A stretch of DNA of 62,271 nucleotides from B16-G9 sp964400655 (GTDB lineage: Bacteria; Bacteroidota; Bacteroidia; Bacteroidales; F082). The stretch is taken from NCBI GenBank assembly GCA_964400655.1, contig CAYNVN010000123.1, positions 1-62,271 on the forward strand, given 5' to 3'. The first letter of the stretch is position 1. Every line of letters starts with the position of its first letter. Below, piece after piece: positions 44,020 through 52,841 of the stretch. Both the position numbers and the translations under genes were made by a program. The notes beneath the pieces are model-generated. The model searched no databases. It saw nothing but the letters and a program-made list of their open reading frames with translations, and was not told the DNA's origin.

Positions 44020-44762
44020 TATTTGGCGATGCCTTTTTTATTGTAGCGGGTGGTTTTAACTGCTTTTCCTTCTTTGTCGTATTCAATCCATTTACCGGTT
44101 TTCAGGTCGTTTTTAAACTGTCCCGATACTTTAAGGGTTCCGTCTTCGTAATACTCTTTATAAGGGCCTTCGGCAACGTTGTTTTTAAACATCTTAACGG
44201 CTTTTAATTGCCCGTTGTTGTAAAAATATTTTTGCGACCCTTCAAACAAACCGTTTTTGTATTCATATACGGCAATTAGTTTGCCTTTATCGGTGTACCA
44301 TTTGGCCAGTCCGTCTTTTTCGCCGTTGGTATATTCGCTCTCTTCCTGCTTTTGGCCCCGGCTGTAATAAACCGTGCGCAACCCGTTGAGTTTTCCGTTT
44401 TTATAGTTTTCTTTCAGTGTGGGTCTTCCCGAAGTGGTAAATTTAATACGTTCCCCGTCTCTCACTCCGTTTTTGTAAAACTCCTGTTCCTCCAGCTGAC
44501 CTCTTTTGCTAAGTTTTAAACGAAGTCCGTCTTTTTTATCTTTTTTGTATTGTTCGAGAATATGAATTTGCCCTGAGGAATATACAATCATCCAGTTGCC
44601 GGTTTTCAGGCCGTCTTTAAATTGTCCTTTTACGGTAACATTGCCGTATTTCCGTGAGAACTTGCCGTTTACAATAGTATCGGGAGCAATGGTTGACATA
44701 TCCTGTGCACTTAATATGGTTCCGAGTAAAACGGCAATCAATAACAAACTTACCTTTTTCAT
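44019..44762 (-). CDS. MORN-repeat/YwqK-like secreted protein
   Basis: 247 residues with a signal peptide ending LLGTILSAQ. The rest is a series of about nine repeats of the form YKNGKLNG.R..Y.S.G (GQFKDGLKTGNWMIVYSSG, YKNGKLNGLRTVYYSRG, FKNNVAEGPYKEYYEDG). These are MORN-like repeats often annotated as YwqK antitoxin-like, a label that does not imply a toxin here. It likely sits in the periplasm or on the membrane. Confidence 0.85.
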   Translation of the reverse strand: MKKVSLLLIAVLLGTILSAQDMSTIAPDTIVNGKFSRKYGNVTVKGQFKDGLKTGNWMIVYSSGQIHILEQYKKDKKDGLRLKLSKRGQLEEQEFYKNGVRDGERIKFTTSGRPTLKENYKNGKLNGLRTVYYSRGQKQEESEYTNGEKDGLAKWYTDKGKLIAVYEYKNGLFEGSQKYFYNNGQLKAVKMFKNNVAEGPYKEYYEDGTLKVSGQFKNDLKTGKWIEYDKEGKAVKTTRYNKKGIAK

Positions 44763-44813
44763 GACTTAATTTTTTTATTGTTATGGAATAATGAAAATAA
44801 TCGATAAAAGTAA

Positions 44814-45542
44814 TTAATCGTTTAAATTGAGGAGGTCATTCATGGTAAAAATACCTTTTTTATTTTGAATAAATTCGGCCGCTGCCACGGCACCTGCCGC
44901 AAACCCGGAGCGGTTAACGGCTTTGTGTTTCAGCAATATTTCATCCGAAGCCGATCTCCATAAAACTTCGTGGGTTCCGGTAACTTCGCCTTTTCTGATT
45001 GATTTTACCGGAATTTTTTGTTTTCTGTTTTCTTCTGCAAACCATCCGGTTAAATTGTCCATTTGCTCCACTATGTCGTTGGCGGCCTGAATGGCTGTTC
45101 CGCTCGGGGCATCTAATTTATGAATATGGTGGGTTTCGGTAATGGAAACCTTATAACCGTTGATGCGGTTCATCACCTGTGCGAGTTTTTTATTGGTATA
45201 AAAAAAGATGTTAACACCAATGCTGAAGTTTGGGGCATAAAAAAAGGCTGCGTTTTTTTCTTTACACAAGTTAAACACCTCTTCTTTTTTGTTGTACCAG
45301 CCCGTTGTGCCGGTTACCAGAGGGATTCCACGGTTAAAGCATTTTGAAAAAACATCAAGGGCAACCGACGGCATACTAAAATCGATCACCACATCGGCAG
45401 GTATGTTTGCGTTTAAAAATTTGTTCCAGTCATCTTCATTATCGATTACGGCTACTATTTGATGTTCTTTTTGCAGCGCTGTTTTTTCAACTTCCCTGCC
45501 CATTTTGCCGTAACCCGAAATAACAATTTTTAATCTGTTCAT
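44814..45542 (-). CDS. dapB: 4-hydroxy-tetrahydrodipicolinate reductase DapB
   Basis: 242 residues. The dinucleotide motif ISGYGKMGREVE, the VTGTTGWYNK motif, NFSIGVNIFFY and the catalytic TETHHIHKLDAPSGTA are present. It reduces the dihydrodipicolinate precursor in lysine and diaminopimelate synthesis. It is the fourth gene of the parA-parB-DUF5683-dapB cluster, with a 4-base gap to the DUF5683 gene. Confidence 0.96.
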   Translation of the reverse strand: MNRLKIVISGYGKMGREVEKTALQKEHQIVAVIDNEDDWNKFLNANIPADVVIDFSMPSVALDVFSKCFNRGIPLVTGTTGWYNKKEEVFNLCKEKNAAFFYAPNFSIGVNIFFYTNKKLAQVMNRINGYKVSITETHHIHKLDAPSGTAIQAANDIVEQMDNLTGWFAEENRKQKIPVKSIRKGEVTGTHEVLWRSASDEILLKHKAVNRSGFAAGAVAAAEFIQNKKGIFTMNDLLNLND

Positions 45543-45546
45543 CGCT

Positions 45547-46137
45547 CTAAAATTTTACCGTAATTTTAACACCGTTCATCAGGGGGTCGTTGGCCGGCAA
45601 TGCCGCCTGTGGAACAACCACCGGGTTGATTACCGGTTCTACCTTTAATGAAATATCTTCGCTAACATCCCAGTAGTATAGGTGGGCATCAACCACGGCA
45701 TCCAGCATTTGCAAAACATACCAGGCAGCACCCAAAATAAACGAAAGTTCCATGTTTCGCCGGTAATAGTCGCGAATGGATTTCAGGTCATCCGTCGAGT
45801 ACTTATCCGCCAGTTCGTTGTCGCATGCTTCGCCAAGGGTAACACTGCAGATGTAGGCATCGTGAAATTTAAGGTATTCGCTGCGGTTTGAAAATGCAAA
45901 ATACCCGATTACGCCAAAACCGGTATATACAATGGGAAGTTTCCAGTATTTTTTATTGTAAATCTGACCGGCTCCGGGTAGCAGCGACCAATAGGTGGCT
46001 TTTTTTGGTGAGTGTTCCATATACGAAGTGTCAGCAGCTTTTTTTTGAGCAAAAGAATATTGCGGAAAAATAAAGCCGGCAAACAACAGGAAAGCAGCCA
46101 AAGCCGCTGTAATAAATTTTTTCCTGTCCGTGAACAT
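45547..46137 (-). CDS. DUF5683 family membrane protein
   Basis: 196 residues with a signal peptide (ALAAFLLFAGFIFPQYSFAQ). The DUF5683 core is KKATYWSLLPGAGQIYNKKYWKLP (as AGQIYNKKYWKLP and TYWSLLPG), followed by helices IVYTGFGVIGYFAF and FILGAAWYVLQMLDAVVDAH. It is conserved next to parB and dapB in Bacteroidota, and its role is unknown. It begins 6 bases after parB. Confidence 0.88.
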   Translation of the reverse strand: MFTDRKKFITAALAAFLLFAGFIFPQYSFAQKKAADTSYMEHSPKKATYWSLLPGAGQIYNKKYWKLPIVYTGFGVIGYFAFSNRSEYLKFHDAYICSVTLGEACDNELADKYSTDDLKSIRDYYRRNMELSFILGAAWYVLQMLDAVVDAHLYYWDVSEDISLKVEPVINPVVVPQAALPANDPLMNGVKITVKF

Positions 46138-46143
46138 GGAAAT

Positions 46144-47034
46144 CTATTTTGTTAAAATATTTACGATCCGTTCAAGGTCGTCATCGTTATTAAAGTTGAT
46201 AACGAGGTTTCCCTTTCCCTTATTGTTTCGTTTAAAATTTACTTTTGTTCCCAGCAGTTTGCTGAGTTCATCGGAGATGTGGCGGTATTTTTCCGGGATT
46301 TCATCGGGATTTTTTCGCGGTTTATGGGTCGGGTTTAATATTTCGCGTACAATGCGTTCCACTTCGCGTACACTCCATCCGCTGTCGATGATGCCTTTTA
46401 AAATACGGGTTTGTATTTTTTCATCTTCAAGAGGTATCAGTGCACGGGCATGTCCCATGGTAATAAGGTCGTCGCGTAAAGCAACCTGTATGGCCGGCGG
46501 AAGTTTTAACAGTCGTAAAAAATTGGTGATGGTGGAACGGTTTTTTGCCACCTTTTCCGAAAGTTTTTCCTGGGTCAGGTTAAGCTCCTCCATCAAACGT
46601 TTATAGCTGATGGCTACCTCTATGGCATTAAGGTCTTTACGGTGAATATTTTCTATCAGGGCCATTTCAAGCATCTGTTCGTCGTCGGCAACCCTAATGT
46701 AAGCGGGAATCCGTTCCAGACCCGCCAGTTTTGAAGCCCTTAACCTGCGTTCGCCCGAAATAAGCTGGTATTTATCGTAGCCCATTTTTCGTACCGTAAC
46801 CGGCTGGATAACACCTTGCGATTTAATGGATTCCGACAGTTCGCGCAACAACATCCCGTCGAAATCGGAACGGGGCTGAAACGGGTTGATTTCAATTTTT
46901 TCAATCTCTATTTCGGCAATGGCTCCTGCAACAAAATTTCCCGAAATATCACCGGCGGTAATGTCGGTTTCAGGACTTTTTAATATTGCGTCAAGCCCTC
47001 TTCCCAATGCTTGTGTTGTTCTTTTTTTACTCAT
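46144..47034 (-). CDS. parB: ParB-family chromosome partition protein
   Basis: 296 residues. The N-terminal ALGRGLDAIL is followed by the ParB/Srx domain (IEINPFQPRSDFD, then GERRLRASKLAGLERIPAYI with the CTP-binding GERR motif and ENIHRKDLNAIE). A helix-turn-helix follows (KLSEKVAKNRSTITNFLRLL). The C-terminal dimerisation segment ends at NDDDLERIVNILTK. It binds parS sites and loads condensin. No parS was recognised in the window. Confidence 0.96.
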   Translation of the reverse strand: MSKKRTTQALGRGLDAILKSPETDITAGDISGNFVAGAIAEIEIEKIEINPFQPRSDFDGMLLRELSESIKSQGVIQPVTVRKMGYDKYQLISGERRLRASKLAGLERIPAYIRVADDEQMLEMALIENIHRKDLNAIEVAISYKRLMEELNLTQEKLSEKVAKNRSTITNFLRLLKLPPAIQVALRDDLITMGHARALIPLEDEKIQTRILKGIIDSGWSVREVERIVREILNPTHKPRKNPDEIPEKYRHISDELSKLLGTKVNFKRNNKGKGNLVINFNNDDDLERIVNILTK

Positions 47035-47836
47035 TGGTGCTTATTTCTTTTTCACTGTTCTTTAAAACGGTAAGATTATTCTTTTGTAATATCTCTCTTG
47101 CCAGATTCAGATAGTTGATGGCACCCGTACTGTTTGCATCGTGCATGATAATTGATTTTCCGAAGCTCGGGGCTTCGCCCAGCCGTGTGTTGCGACTGAT
47201 AATGGTGTCGAAAACCATTTGCTGAAAATGGGTTTTTACCTCCTGCACCACCTGGCGGGACAAGCGCAAACGACTATCGAACATGGTAAGCAATATACCT
47301 TCTATATCGAGTTCGGTATTTAGGCGCGACTGTACAATTTTGATGGTATTTAAAAGTTTTCCCAATCCTTCCAGCGCAAAATATTCGCACTGTACGGGGA
47401 TGATTACCGAATCGGCGGCCGTTAGTGCATTTACCGTAAGCAGCCCCAGCGACGGGGAGCAGTCGATAATTACAAAATCGTAGGCCTCTTTTACCTGATC
47501 AAGCGCTTTGCGCATCATCTTTTCGCGGTTGGGCAGATTGATGATCTCTATCTCGGCACCAACAAGGTCGATATGGGCGGGAATAAGGTGCAGGTTGGGC
47601 GTGGTGGTTTCAAGCACAACATTTTTTGGATCGGCATCATCCACAATACATTCGTAAATGCTGGTTTGAATATTTTTCGGATCGAAACCGATGCCCGATG
47701 TGGCATTGGCCTGCGGGTCGGCATCAACAAGCAGGGTTTTATATTCCAGCACTGCCAGGCTCGCAGCAAGGTTAATGGCGGTTGTGGTTTTACCCACTCC
47801 TCCTTTCTGATTGGTAATGGCTATGGTTTTACCCAT
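47027..47836 (-). CDS. parA: ParA-family chromosome partition ATPase (Soj)
   Basis: 269 residues. The deviant Walker A is KGGVGKTTTAINLAASLA, Walker A' LLVDADPQANAT and Walker B FVIIDCSPSLGLLT. It overlaps parB by 8 bases. Together they move origin regions apart. It is the first gene of the cluster ending in dapB. Confidence 0.96.
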   Translation of the reverse strand: MGKTIAITNQKGGVGKTTTAINLAASLAVLEYKTLLVDADPQANATSGIGFDPKNIQTSIYECIVDDADPKNVVLETTTPNLHLIPAHIDLVGAEIEIINLPNREKMMRKALDQVKEAYDFVIIDCSPSLGLLTVNALTAADSVIIPVQCEYFALEGLGKLLNTIKIVQSRLNTELDIEGILLTMFDSRLRLSRQVVQEVKTHFQQMVFDTIISRNTRLGEAPSFGKSIIMHDANSTGAINYLNLAREILQKNNLTVLKNSEKEISTNE

Positions 47837-48026
47837 TGTAATTCAATTATTTAACTGTTTATACGACGATAAACACAAAAATACAAATTTTACTTTTTAT
47901 GAAAAGTATGCCCAAAGGAAGTTATTAACAATGGTACGGAAATGTGAAATGACATAAGTTTTATCAGGCCCTGCAATGGCTTATGCCGGCCAATTTACCA
48001 AACACCACCGTTACCGGTTGGAGGAG

Positions 48027-48962
48027 CTATTCGGCCTTTTTATAAAACAATCCCCTGTTTTCGCGAACCGAGCATATTTTACCTTCATCTTCCAGTACAT
48101 CAAGGTATTTGTTAAGCTCGTTGATGTGCAGTCCGAGAATTTTATGCAGGTCATCCAGTGTGCAGGGACGACGCTTTATGGTTTCCATAATGGCGGTTTC
48201 GGTATCGCTGCGATAGGCAACAATTTTTTTCCGGTCGGGGGCGGCGGCAATAATCTTAGCCTGTGGCAGGTTCCAAAAATTCAAAATATCCTGTAGCTCT
48301 TTTCGGGTTGCGGCCCTTATATTCTCAACGGCTCCCGGTCTGTCAAGTGTGTTAAGCTGAATTTCGTCGGGGTTTATCTTCAGGAAAGCCTCTTTAAGAG
48401 CCTGAAGGTTTTCGGGGTTATCATTTATTCCGGGTATGATTAAAACCTCCAGCCAGATTTTTCCTTTAAACTCTTTTCTGAAATCAACCAACCCTTCAAT
48501 ATATTGCGGAATGCTCATCTCACGCCGGGGCCTGTTAATCTTACGGAAAGCCTTATCTTCGGCCGCATCCAGCGAAGGAAGTACCACATCGGCATCCAAC
48601 AGTTCGTTACGCACCCTTTTATCGTACAACAGGGTTCCGTTGGTCAATACCGCCACGGGAATATTGGTGTTTGATTTGATGTAGTGCAATACATCGCCGA
48701 AACGGCTGTTCAGTGTGGGTTCGCCCGAACCCGAAAAGGTAAAATAATCGGGGTCGGGGTTGTTTTTCAGATAGTGGGCAATCTCCTTTACAACGGCATC
48801 GTAAGGGATATACTCTTTGCGTTCGGTGGTTAGTTTGGTGGTTCGTCCGCATTCGCAATAAACACAGTTAAGCGAGCATATTTTATGCGGTACAAGGTCA
48901 ACGCCCAGTGACATGCCCAGCCGGCGTGAAGGCACAGGGCCAAAAAGATATTGATAATTCAT
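48027..48962 (-). CDS. Radical SAM protein with C-terminal winged-helix domain
   Basis: 311 residues. The iron-sulfur motif is KICSLNCVYCECGRTT (CxxxCxxC), followed by FTFSGSGEPTLN, which contains the GE motif for SAM binding. The C-terminal 70 residues (RRPCTLDDLHKILGLHINEL and YLDVLEDEGKICSV) look like a winged helix. It belongs to the COG0731-like group, related to the wyosine enzyme family, with unknown substrate. The DUF89 gene ends 14 bases upstream in the same direction. Confidence 0.87.
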   Translation of the reverse strand: MNYQYLFGPVPSRRLGMSLGVDLVPHKICSLNCVYCECGRTTKLTTERKEYIPYDAVVKEIAHYLKNNPDPDYFTFSGSGEPTLNSRFGDVLHYIKSNTNIPVAVLTNGTLLYDKRVRNELLDADVVLPSLDAAEDKAFRKINRPRREMSIPQYIEGLVDFRKEFKGKIWLEVLIIPGINDNPENLQALKEAFLKINPDEIQLNTLDRPGAVENIRAATRKELQDILNFWNLPQAKIIAAAPDRKKIVAYRSDTETAIMETIKRRPCTLDDLHKILGLHINELNKYLDVLEDEGKICSVRENRGLFYKKAE

Positions 48963-48976
48963 CTTGATTTTCCGGT

Positions 48977-49831
48977 TTATAAATCAGGCAAATTTATACC
49001 TTTTAAAACAATGGCTCCCTCTTTTACATGAAGATGGCGGGCAATAACACTGCATTTGGCTTTAAGCAGGAAAAAGATGGTGCGTTTTTCGTCGGACAGA
49101 CCTTCGTAATTACCCTGCCCTTTACTGATTATAAGGTCGGCATCTTTGTAAATCTTTAAAAACTGCGTAGAACATTGGCTTAAGATGGCTCCCGGTGCTG
49201 CACTGCCCGAATCAACCAGCCGGGCAACTTTGTCAAGCCCCGAATCAATGGCATCTTTCATGGTAACATCGTTAATAATGGGTTGCGACCTTACTGCATA
49301 TATTACCGGTTTTTTTAACTGACGTATTAAAACGGTATCAAACACCGACTCTCCCGAATTGTCGCCGATGTATAAAATGCTTTTTGCTTTCCTGAGTTCG
49401 CTTTTAAACGCTGCATAGTCGAAAAGGGCAAAATCCTGTGAAACAATTCTTTTTATTTCTTCCACCAGGTCGAAGGATTTGTTTATACCGAGGTCGATAA
49501 CATTTCCGGCAATGGCAATGCGGATGGCGGTTAATAACGGATCGCTGCTTTGGTCAACCATTTTTTCGAGTCCGGGTAAAAGCTCCTTTGCCTCGGCAAT
49601 GTGTTGCTGTTTAATCTTTTTATAAGGATCGGTAACCCCTGTAATCTTTTGCACTTTTCGGTAAACCTGCAAACCGGTTTCGGCAGGTGTGTTTTCCATG
49701 GGAATGTGTTTGATCATATCCCCCGTTTCGTCGAGTACTTTTTTTATCAGCTTTTCATCGGTGGTGGCCATTCGCGAAGCGCGTAAAGCCTGCCCCATGA
49801 AACAGGGCACACACTCAAGATACGTTTTCAT
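48977..49831 (-). CDS. DUF89/ARMT1-like metal-dependent phosphatase family protein
   Basis: About 284 residues from the ATG at 49831, which gives the family-typical start MKTYLECVPCFMGQAL with CxxC. The metal-binding residues lie in YIGDNSGESVFDTVLI (Asp, Asn and Glu), and ISKGQGNYEGLSD follows near the C-terminus. Archaeal and eukaryotic members are damage-control phosphatases for phosphometabolites. It pairs with the radical SAM gene as a probable two-gene operon. Confidence 0.87.
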   Translation of the reverse strand: MKTYLECVPCFMGQALRASRMATTDEKLIKKVLDETGDMIKHIPMENTPAETGLQVYRKVQKITGVTDPYKKIKQQHIAEAKELLPGLEKMVDQSSDPLLTAIRIAIAGNVIDLGINKSFDLVEEIKRIVSQDFALFDYAAFKSELRKAKSILYIGDNSGESVFDTVLIRQLKKPVIYAVRSQPIINDVTMKDAIDSGLDKVARLVDSGSAAPGAILSQCSTQFLKIYKDADLIISKGQGNYEGLSDEKRTIFFLLKAKCSVIARHLHVKEGAIVLKGINLPDL

Positions 49832-49962
49832 AATTATTATTGATGTTATGGCAGGCAAAGAAACAAATCAAAACCGGTAACTCAAAAGAAAATATGCTTA
49901 ATAAATATGAAGTTGTTTAAAGTTAACTTGTTGGTTATAACAGTAAAATTCTAAAGTGATTG

Positions 49963-50027
49963 TTCAAAAAGTAAAAAGCGTGTCATTCTGAGCGTAGTCG
50001 AAGAAGACACGCTTTTTACTTTTTGAA
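49963..50027. repeat. Extragenic palindromic element with a 22-bp perfect stem
   Basis: Perfect inverted repeat of 22 bases (49963-49984 with 50006-50027) around a 21-base loop. The sequence from the end of the left arm through the loop, TCATTCTGAGCGTAGTCGAA, is a word I recall as a widespread intergenic repeat in Bacteroidota and some other phyla. It lies between the DUF89 gene and the cobalamin riboswitch. Confidence 0.82.
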
Positions 50028-50146
50028 ATATCTTCAATCTGTTTACATTAAACAATTTCTATGATAAAATCTTCAGTCAAATCAAATTAAAAAACGGCAT
50101 TTGATTTTTTTAATCTCCGGTAAAATGCAGTTACAAATATTTATTA

Positions 50147-50154
50147 TACATTTG
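50147..50154 (+). promoter_or_regulatory. -7 promoter element of the corrinoid operon
   Basis: TACATTTG matches TAnnTTTG. It predicts a start near 50158, just before the first base of the riboswitch P1 stem. Confidence 0.5.
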
Positions 50155-50160
50155 CCGCTG

Positions 50161-50318
50161 AAAAGGTGCCTTTACGGCCTAACAGGGAAGCAGGTGAGAA
50201 ACCTGCACAGTTCCCGCTGCTGTAAGCTCATAAGTGTCTTTCGGAAACCTCTGCCACTATCCGCCATGGGCGGGTGGGAAGGCCACCGGAAGCGAGTAAG
50301 TCAGAAGACCTGCCTTTT
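50161..50318 (+). ncRNA. Cobalamin riboswitch
   Basis: The core is recognisable throughout. P1 is AAAAGG (50161-50166) with CCTTTT (50313-50318). Next comes GGGAAGCAGGTGAGAAACCT with CACAGTTCCCGCTGCTGTAA, then a GCCACT segment and GGGAAGGCCACCGG, and the B12 box AGTCAGAAGACCTGCC near 50299-50314. A downstream hairpin with ACCAG/CTGGT arms (about 50326-50357) may be part of the switch that hides the ribosome binding region. Adenosyl- or other cobalamin binding would lower expression of the four genes that follow. Confidence 0.95.
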
Positions 50319-50437
50319 CGGTTTACCAGTCAAAGCTTTCGGGATAAAAGCCTGGTGGAATCTTTAAAACTCTTTCCATCAAACCATCCTGTAAGTTTTG
50401 AGGTTTAAAAATTTTATTAACCTTAAAACTTTTTCGT

Positions 50438-51736
50438 ATGAAAAAAAATTACTTTTTAATTGCAGCCGTTGCGCTGTTGATGAGTGTGCAGACCCTTTTT
50501 GCACAAAACCCTGGTACCATTGATGTTAATCAGGTACTTGTTGTATCGGGCGGAGCTTTTACCAACCCCGATGATTATGTAACCGTGGCTACATACAAGC
50601 CTTCGGATTCTTCAACCACACAGTTCGGAACCGTTTTTACACAGTCGGTTCAATGTGCGGTGGTGTTCGATCATTATCTTTATGTTGCCGCTCAGGATTC
50701 AGTTGTTGCGTATGATATTGATACCTATCAAAGAGTGGCAGCCATTTTTGCTCAGGGTGTTAACCAACTGGAAGCAACCGAAGAAAAACTGATTGCTTCG
50801 TTTTGGTATCCCGATACGGCAGATTTTGTAAGAATTTATAATCGTGACGACCTTTCGGAATTGGCCGTTATTTCTGAAGTTTCCGATGAAGCCGCCGGTA
50901 TTGCCGTGTATAATAATAAAGCGTATGTTGCTGTTCCCGGAGGGTGGGCCGCCACCAGCGGTAAACTTGCCGTTGTTGATTTGGAGACCAATGCTTTTGT
51001 TCAGGAGATTGATTTGGGAACGGAAGGCTCGGGCATTAGCAATGTTTATGTTTATGAAGAGGGTGATAACCAGTATTTGATCACCGTAAATAAAACACCC
51101 TGGGGAGGTTCGGCAGGTTATGTAATGAAGATAGACCTTGCCGATATGTCGGTTACTTCGGCAGAGGTAAACGTAAACCTCGGCAAAGGTGTTGACCTGG
51201 TTAATGATGAAAGTATTTTGTACGCCATGATTAACGGCGGTATCGGGTCAATTTCGGTTTCCGACCTTACCATTGCCGATACGGTGATTGTTGCTGCTCC
51301 TCCAATGAGTATGGCCGGGGCTGCATTCGATCATGTTCACCAGCAGTTTTATGTTACCACCACCGATTATGCGTCGGTTGGCAACGGTGTAATCTACAAT
51401 ATGGACGGTGACTCAACAGGGAGCTTTGAAGCGGGTATTTCCGCCGAAGCCATTGCCATTGATTATCGCGATTTCGAAGGTGTTGAAGATAATGAGTTCA
51501 ATTCTCTTGCATTTTATCCGAATCCCACAAGAGGAGTGGTAACCGTTTCCAATCCCGACAATCGGAAAATTGAAAAAGTGACGGTGACCGATTTAACCGG
51601 ACGCACACTGCTTATGCTGAATGTTTCGGGCAACGGGGCTGTTTCTGTTGATTTATCGACTTTTCATAATGGTATCTATTTGATTTCTGTTTTCGGAGAA
51701 TCCGAAATATATACCTCTAAAATCGTTAAACAATAA
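50438..51736 (+). CDS. Secreted beta-propeller protein with type IX sorting domain, BtuG-like paralogue
   Basis: 432 residues. A signal peptide (LIAAVALLMSVQTLFAQ) is followed by a propeller of about 330 residues with YncE/DUF5074-like blades (YVAAQDSVVAYDIDTYQ, AYVAVPGGW, GKLAVVDLETNAFVQEIDLG). Its last blade, NGVIYNMDGDSTGSFEAGIS, matches NGQVYVYDNSGNLRSSFEAG of the lipoprotein at 55042. The C-terminal 75 residues are a type A sorting domain (FYPNPTRGVVTV, then DLTGRTLL, NGIYLISV and KIVKQ). Controlled by the riboswitch, it is probably a surface corrinoid binder. Corrinoid binding is inferred, not shown. Confidence 0.82.
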   Translation: MKKNYFLIAAVALLMSVQTLFAQNPGTIDVNQVLVVSGGAFTNPDDYVTVATYKPSDSSTTQFGTVFTQSVQCAVVFDHYLYVAAQDSVVAYDIDTYQRVAAIFAQGVNQLEATEEKLIASFWYPDTADFVRIYNRDDLSELAVISEVSDEAAGIAVYNNKAYVAVPGGWAATSGKLAVVDLETNAFVQEIDLGTEGSGISNVYVYEEGDNQYLITVNKTPWGGSAGYVMKIDLADMSVTSAEVNVNLGKGVDLVNDESILYAMINGGIGSISVSDLTIADTVIVAAPPMSMAGAAFDHVHQQFYVTTTDYASVGNGVIYNMDGDSTGSFEAGISAEAIAIDYRDFEGVEDNEFNSLAFYPNPTRGVVTVSNPDNRKIEKVTVTDLTGRTLLMLNVSGNGAVSVDLSTFHNGIYLISVFGESEIYTSKIVKQ

Positions 51737-51748
51737 TTATTAAAACAA

Positions 51749-51795
51749 AAGAGGTCATCAGGAAGGCTGTTTGGGCACAAACCTGATGACCTCTT
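51749..51795 (+). terminator. Intercistronic hairpin after the first gene of the corrinoid operon
   Basis: Perfect 14-bp stem AAGAGGTCATCAGG (51749-51762) with CCTGATGACCTCTT (51782-51795) and a 19-base loop. No U-run follows, so a partial terminator or mRNA 3'-end stabiliser is more likely than a full stop. Confidence 0.55.
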
Positions 51796-51834
51796 AAGGT
51801 TTAAAACGTACCGTACATCTGCCAGGCACAAATT

Positions 51835-52803
51835 ATGAAATCAGTTTTTTACATAGCAATACTTATGTTATTTGCTTTTACGGCTTCTGCACAATATGCG
51901 CCTCCGGCAGGGCAGCCCGGCAGTAGCGCGGTACACGCCGACAGTTCGGTGTTTATTGACTGGGCTGTATCTGCTGTTATTGAGCGTGGTTGGATGAATG
52001 TGGCGGATACAATGCTTGGAAAAGCCAAATATGGCGATAGTGCAAGTGCTGTTGGCCGCGCCGATAATAATGTGGTAAGTCTGGGTGACGGCGGTTGGGC
52101 AATTGTGTTTTTTGATAAACCCGTTACAAATGGCAACGGAGCCGATTTTGCCGTGTTTGAAAACGGTTTTAACGATACATTTTTGGAACTTGCTTTTGTG
52201 GAGGTTAGCTCCGACGGAGAAAACTTTTTCAGGTTTCCGGCGGTATCGTTAACACAAACCACACAACAGGTTGAAACATTCGGAACGCTGGAAGCGGAAA
52301 AGATTCATAATCTTGCAGGTAAATACCGGGTTTTTTATGGCGTACCGTTCGATTTGGAAACGTTGAAAAACGAACAGGGGCTGGATGTGAACCATGTTAT
52401 TGCCATTAAGATAAGGGATGTAACCGGCAGTATTGATGATACATATTGTACCTTCGACAGTGAAGGTAATAAAATTAACGACCCGTGGCCAACTCCTTTT
52501 GAGTCGGGGGGCTTTGACCTTGACGCGGTTGGGGTTATTCATAATACTTCAAATACTTATGTTTTAAACGAATCGGGTAATTGTGAAATTAATCTGTACC
52601 CGAATCCTTGTAACGGAACCGTAAATATTAGCGGAGCGGTAACAATGGTAAAGATTTACAGCCTGCACGGGCAGCTGTTAAGAGTCGTAAATGTAACAAA
52701 CCGAAAAAAGATGGATTTGACGGATTTGCCGGAGGGTATGTTGATAATTAATGCGGAAGGTAACGACGGTGTCAACAGGATATTTAAAATAATCAACAGG
52801 TAG
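51835..52803 (+). CDS. Type IX-secreted surface protein of the corrinoid operon
   Basis: 322 residues with a signal peptide (MLFAFTASAQ). The main domain contains GQPGSSAVHADSSVFIDWA, SLGDGGWAIVFFDKPVTNG, GADFAVFENGF, AFVEVSSDGENFFRFP, and ESGGFDLDAVGVI. This set of blocks recurs in surface proteins near B12 uptake genes of Bacteroidota. The C-terminal part is a type A sorting domain (LYPNPCNGTVNI, YSLHGQLLRV, KIINR). A corrinoid-binding or receptor-assisting role similar to BtuH is a hypothesis based on position. Confidence 0.78.
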   Translation: MKSVFYIAILMLFAFTASAQYAPPAGQPGSSAVHADSSVFIDWAVSAVIERGWMNVADTMLGKAKYGDSASAVGRADNNVVSLGDGGWAIVFFDKPVTNGNGADFAVFENGFNDTFLELAFVEVSSDGENFFRFPAVSLTQTTQQVETFGTLEAEKIHNLAGKYRVFYGVPFDLETLKNEQGLDVNHVIAIKIRDVTGSIDDTYCTFDSEGNKINDPWPTPFESGGFDLDAVGVIHNTSNTYVLNESGNCEINLYPNPCNGTVNISGAVTMVKIYSLHGQLLRVVNVTNRKKMDLTDLPEGMLIINAEGNDGVNRIFKIINR

Positions 52804-52841
52804 TATGTGTTGACCGGTATGTATGATGTCAATAAAACAGT

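Noticed and set aside
44019..44762. Toxin-antitoxin system from the YwqK-like repeats
   Set aside because: The repeats are MORN-like, the protein has a signal peptide, and the neighbour is a thioesterase rather than a toxin.
46144..48026. parS site near parAB
   Set aside because: No sequence close to the usual 16-base parS palindrome was recognised by eye in or next to the genes.
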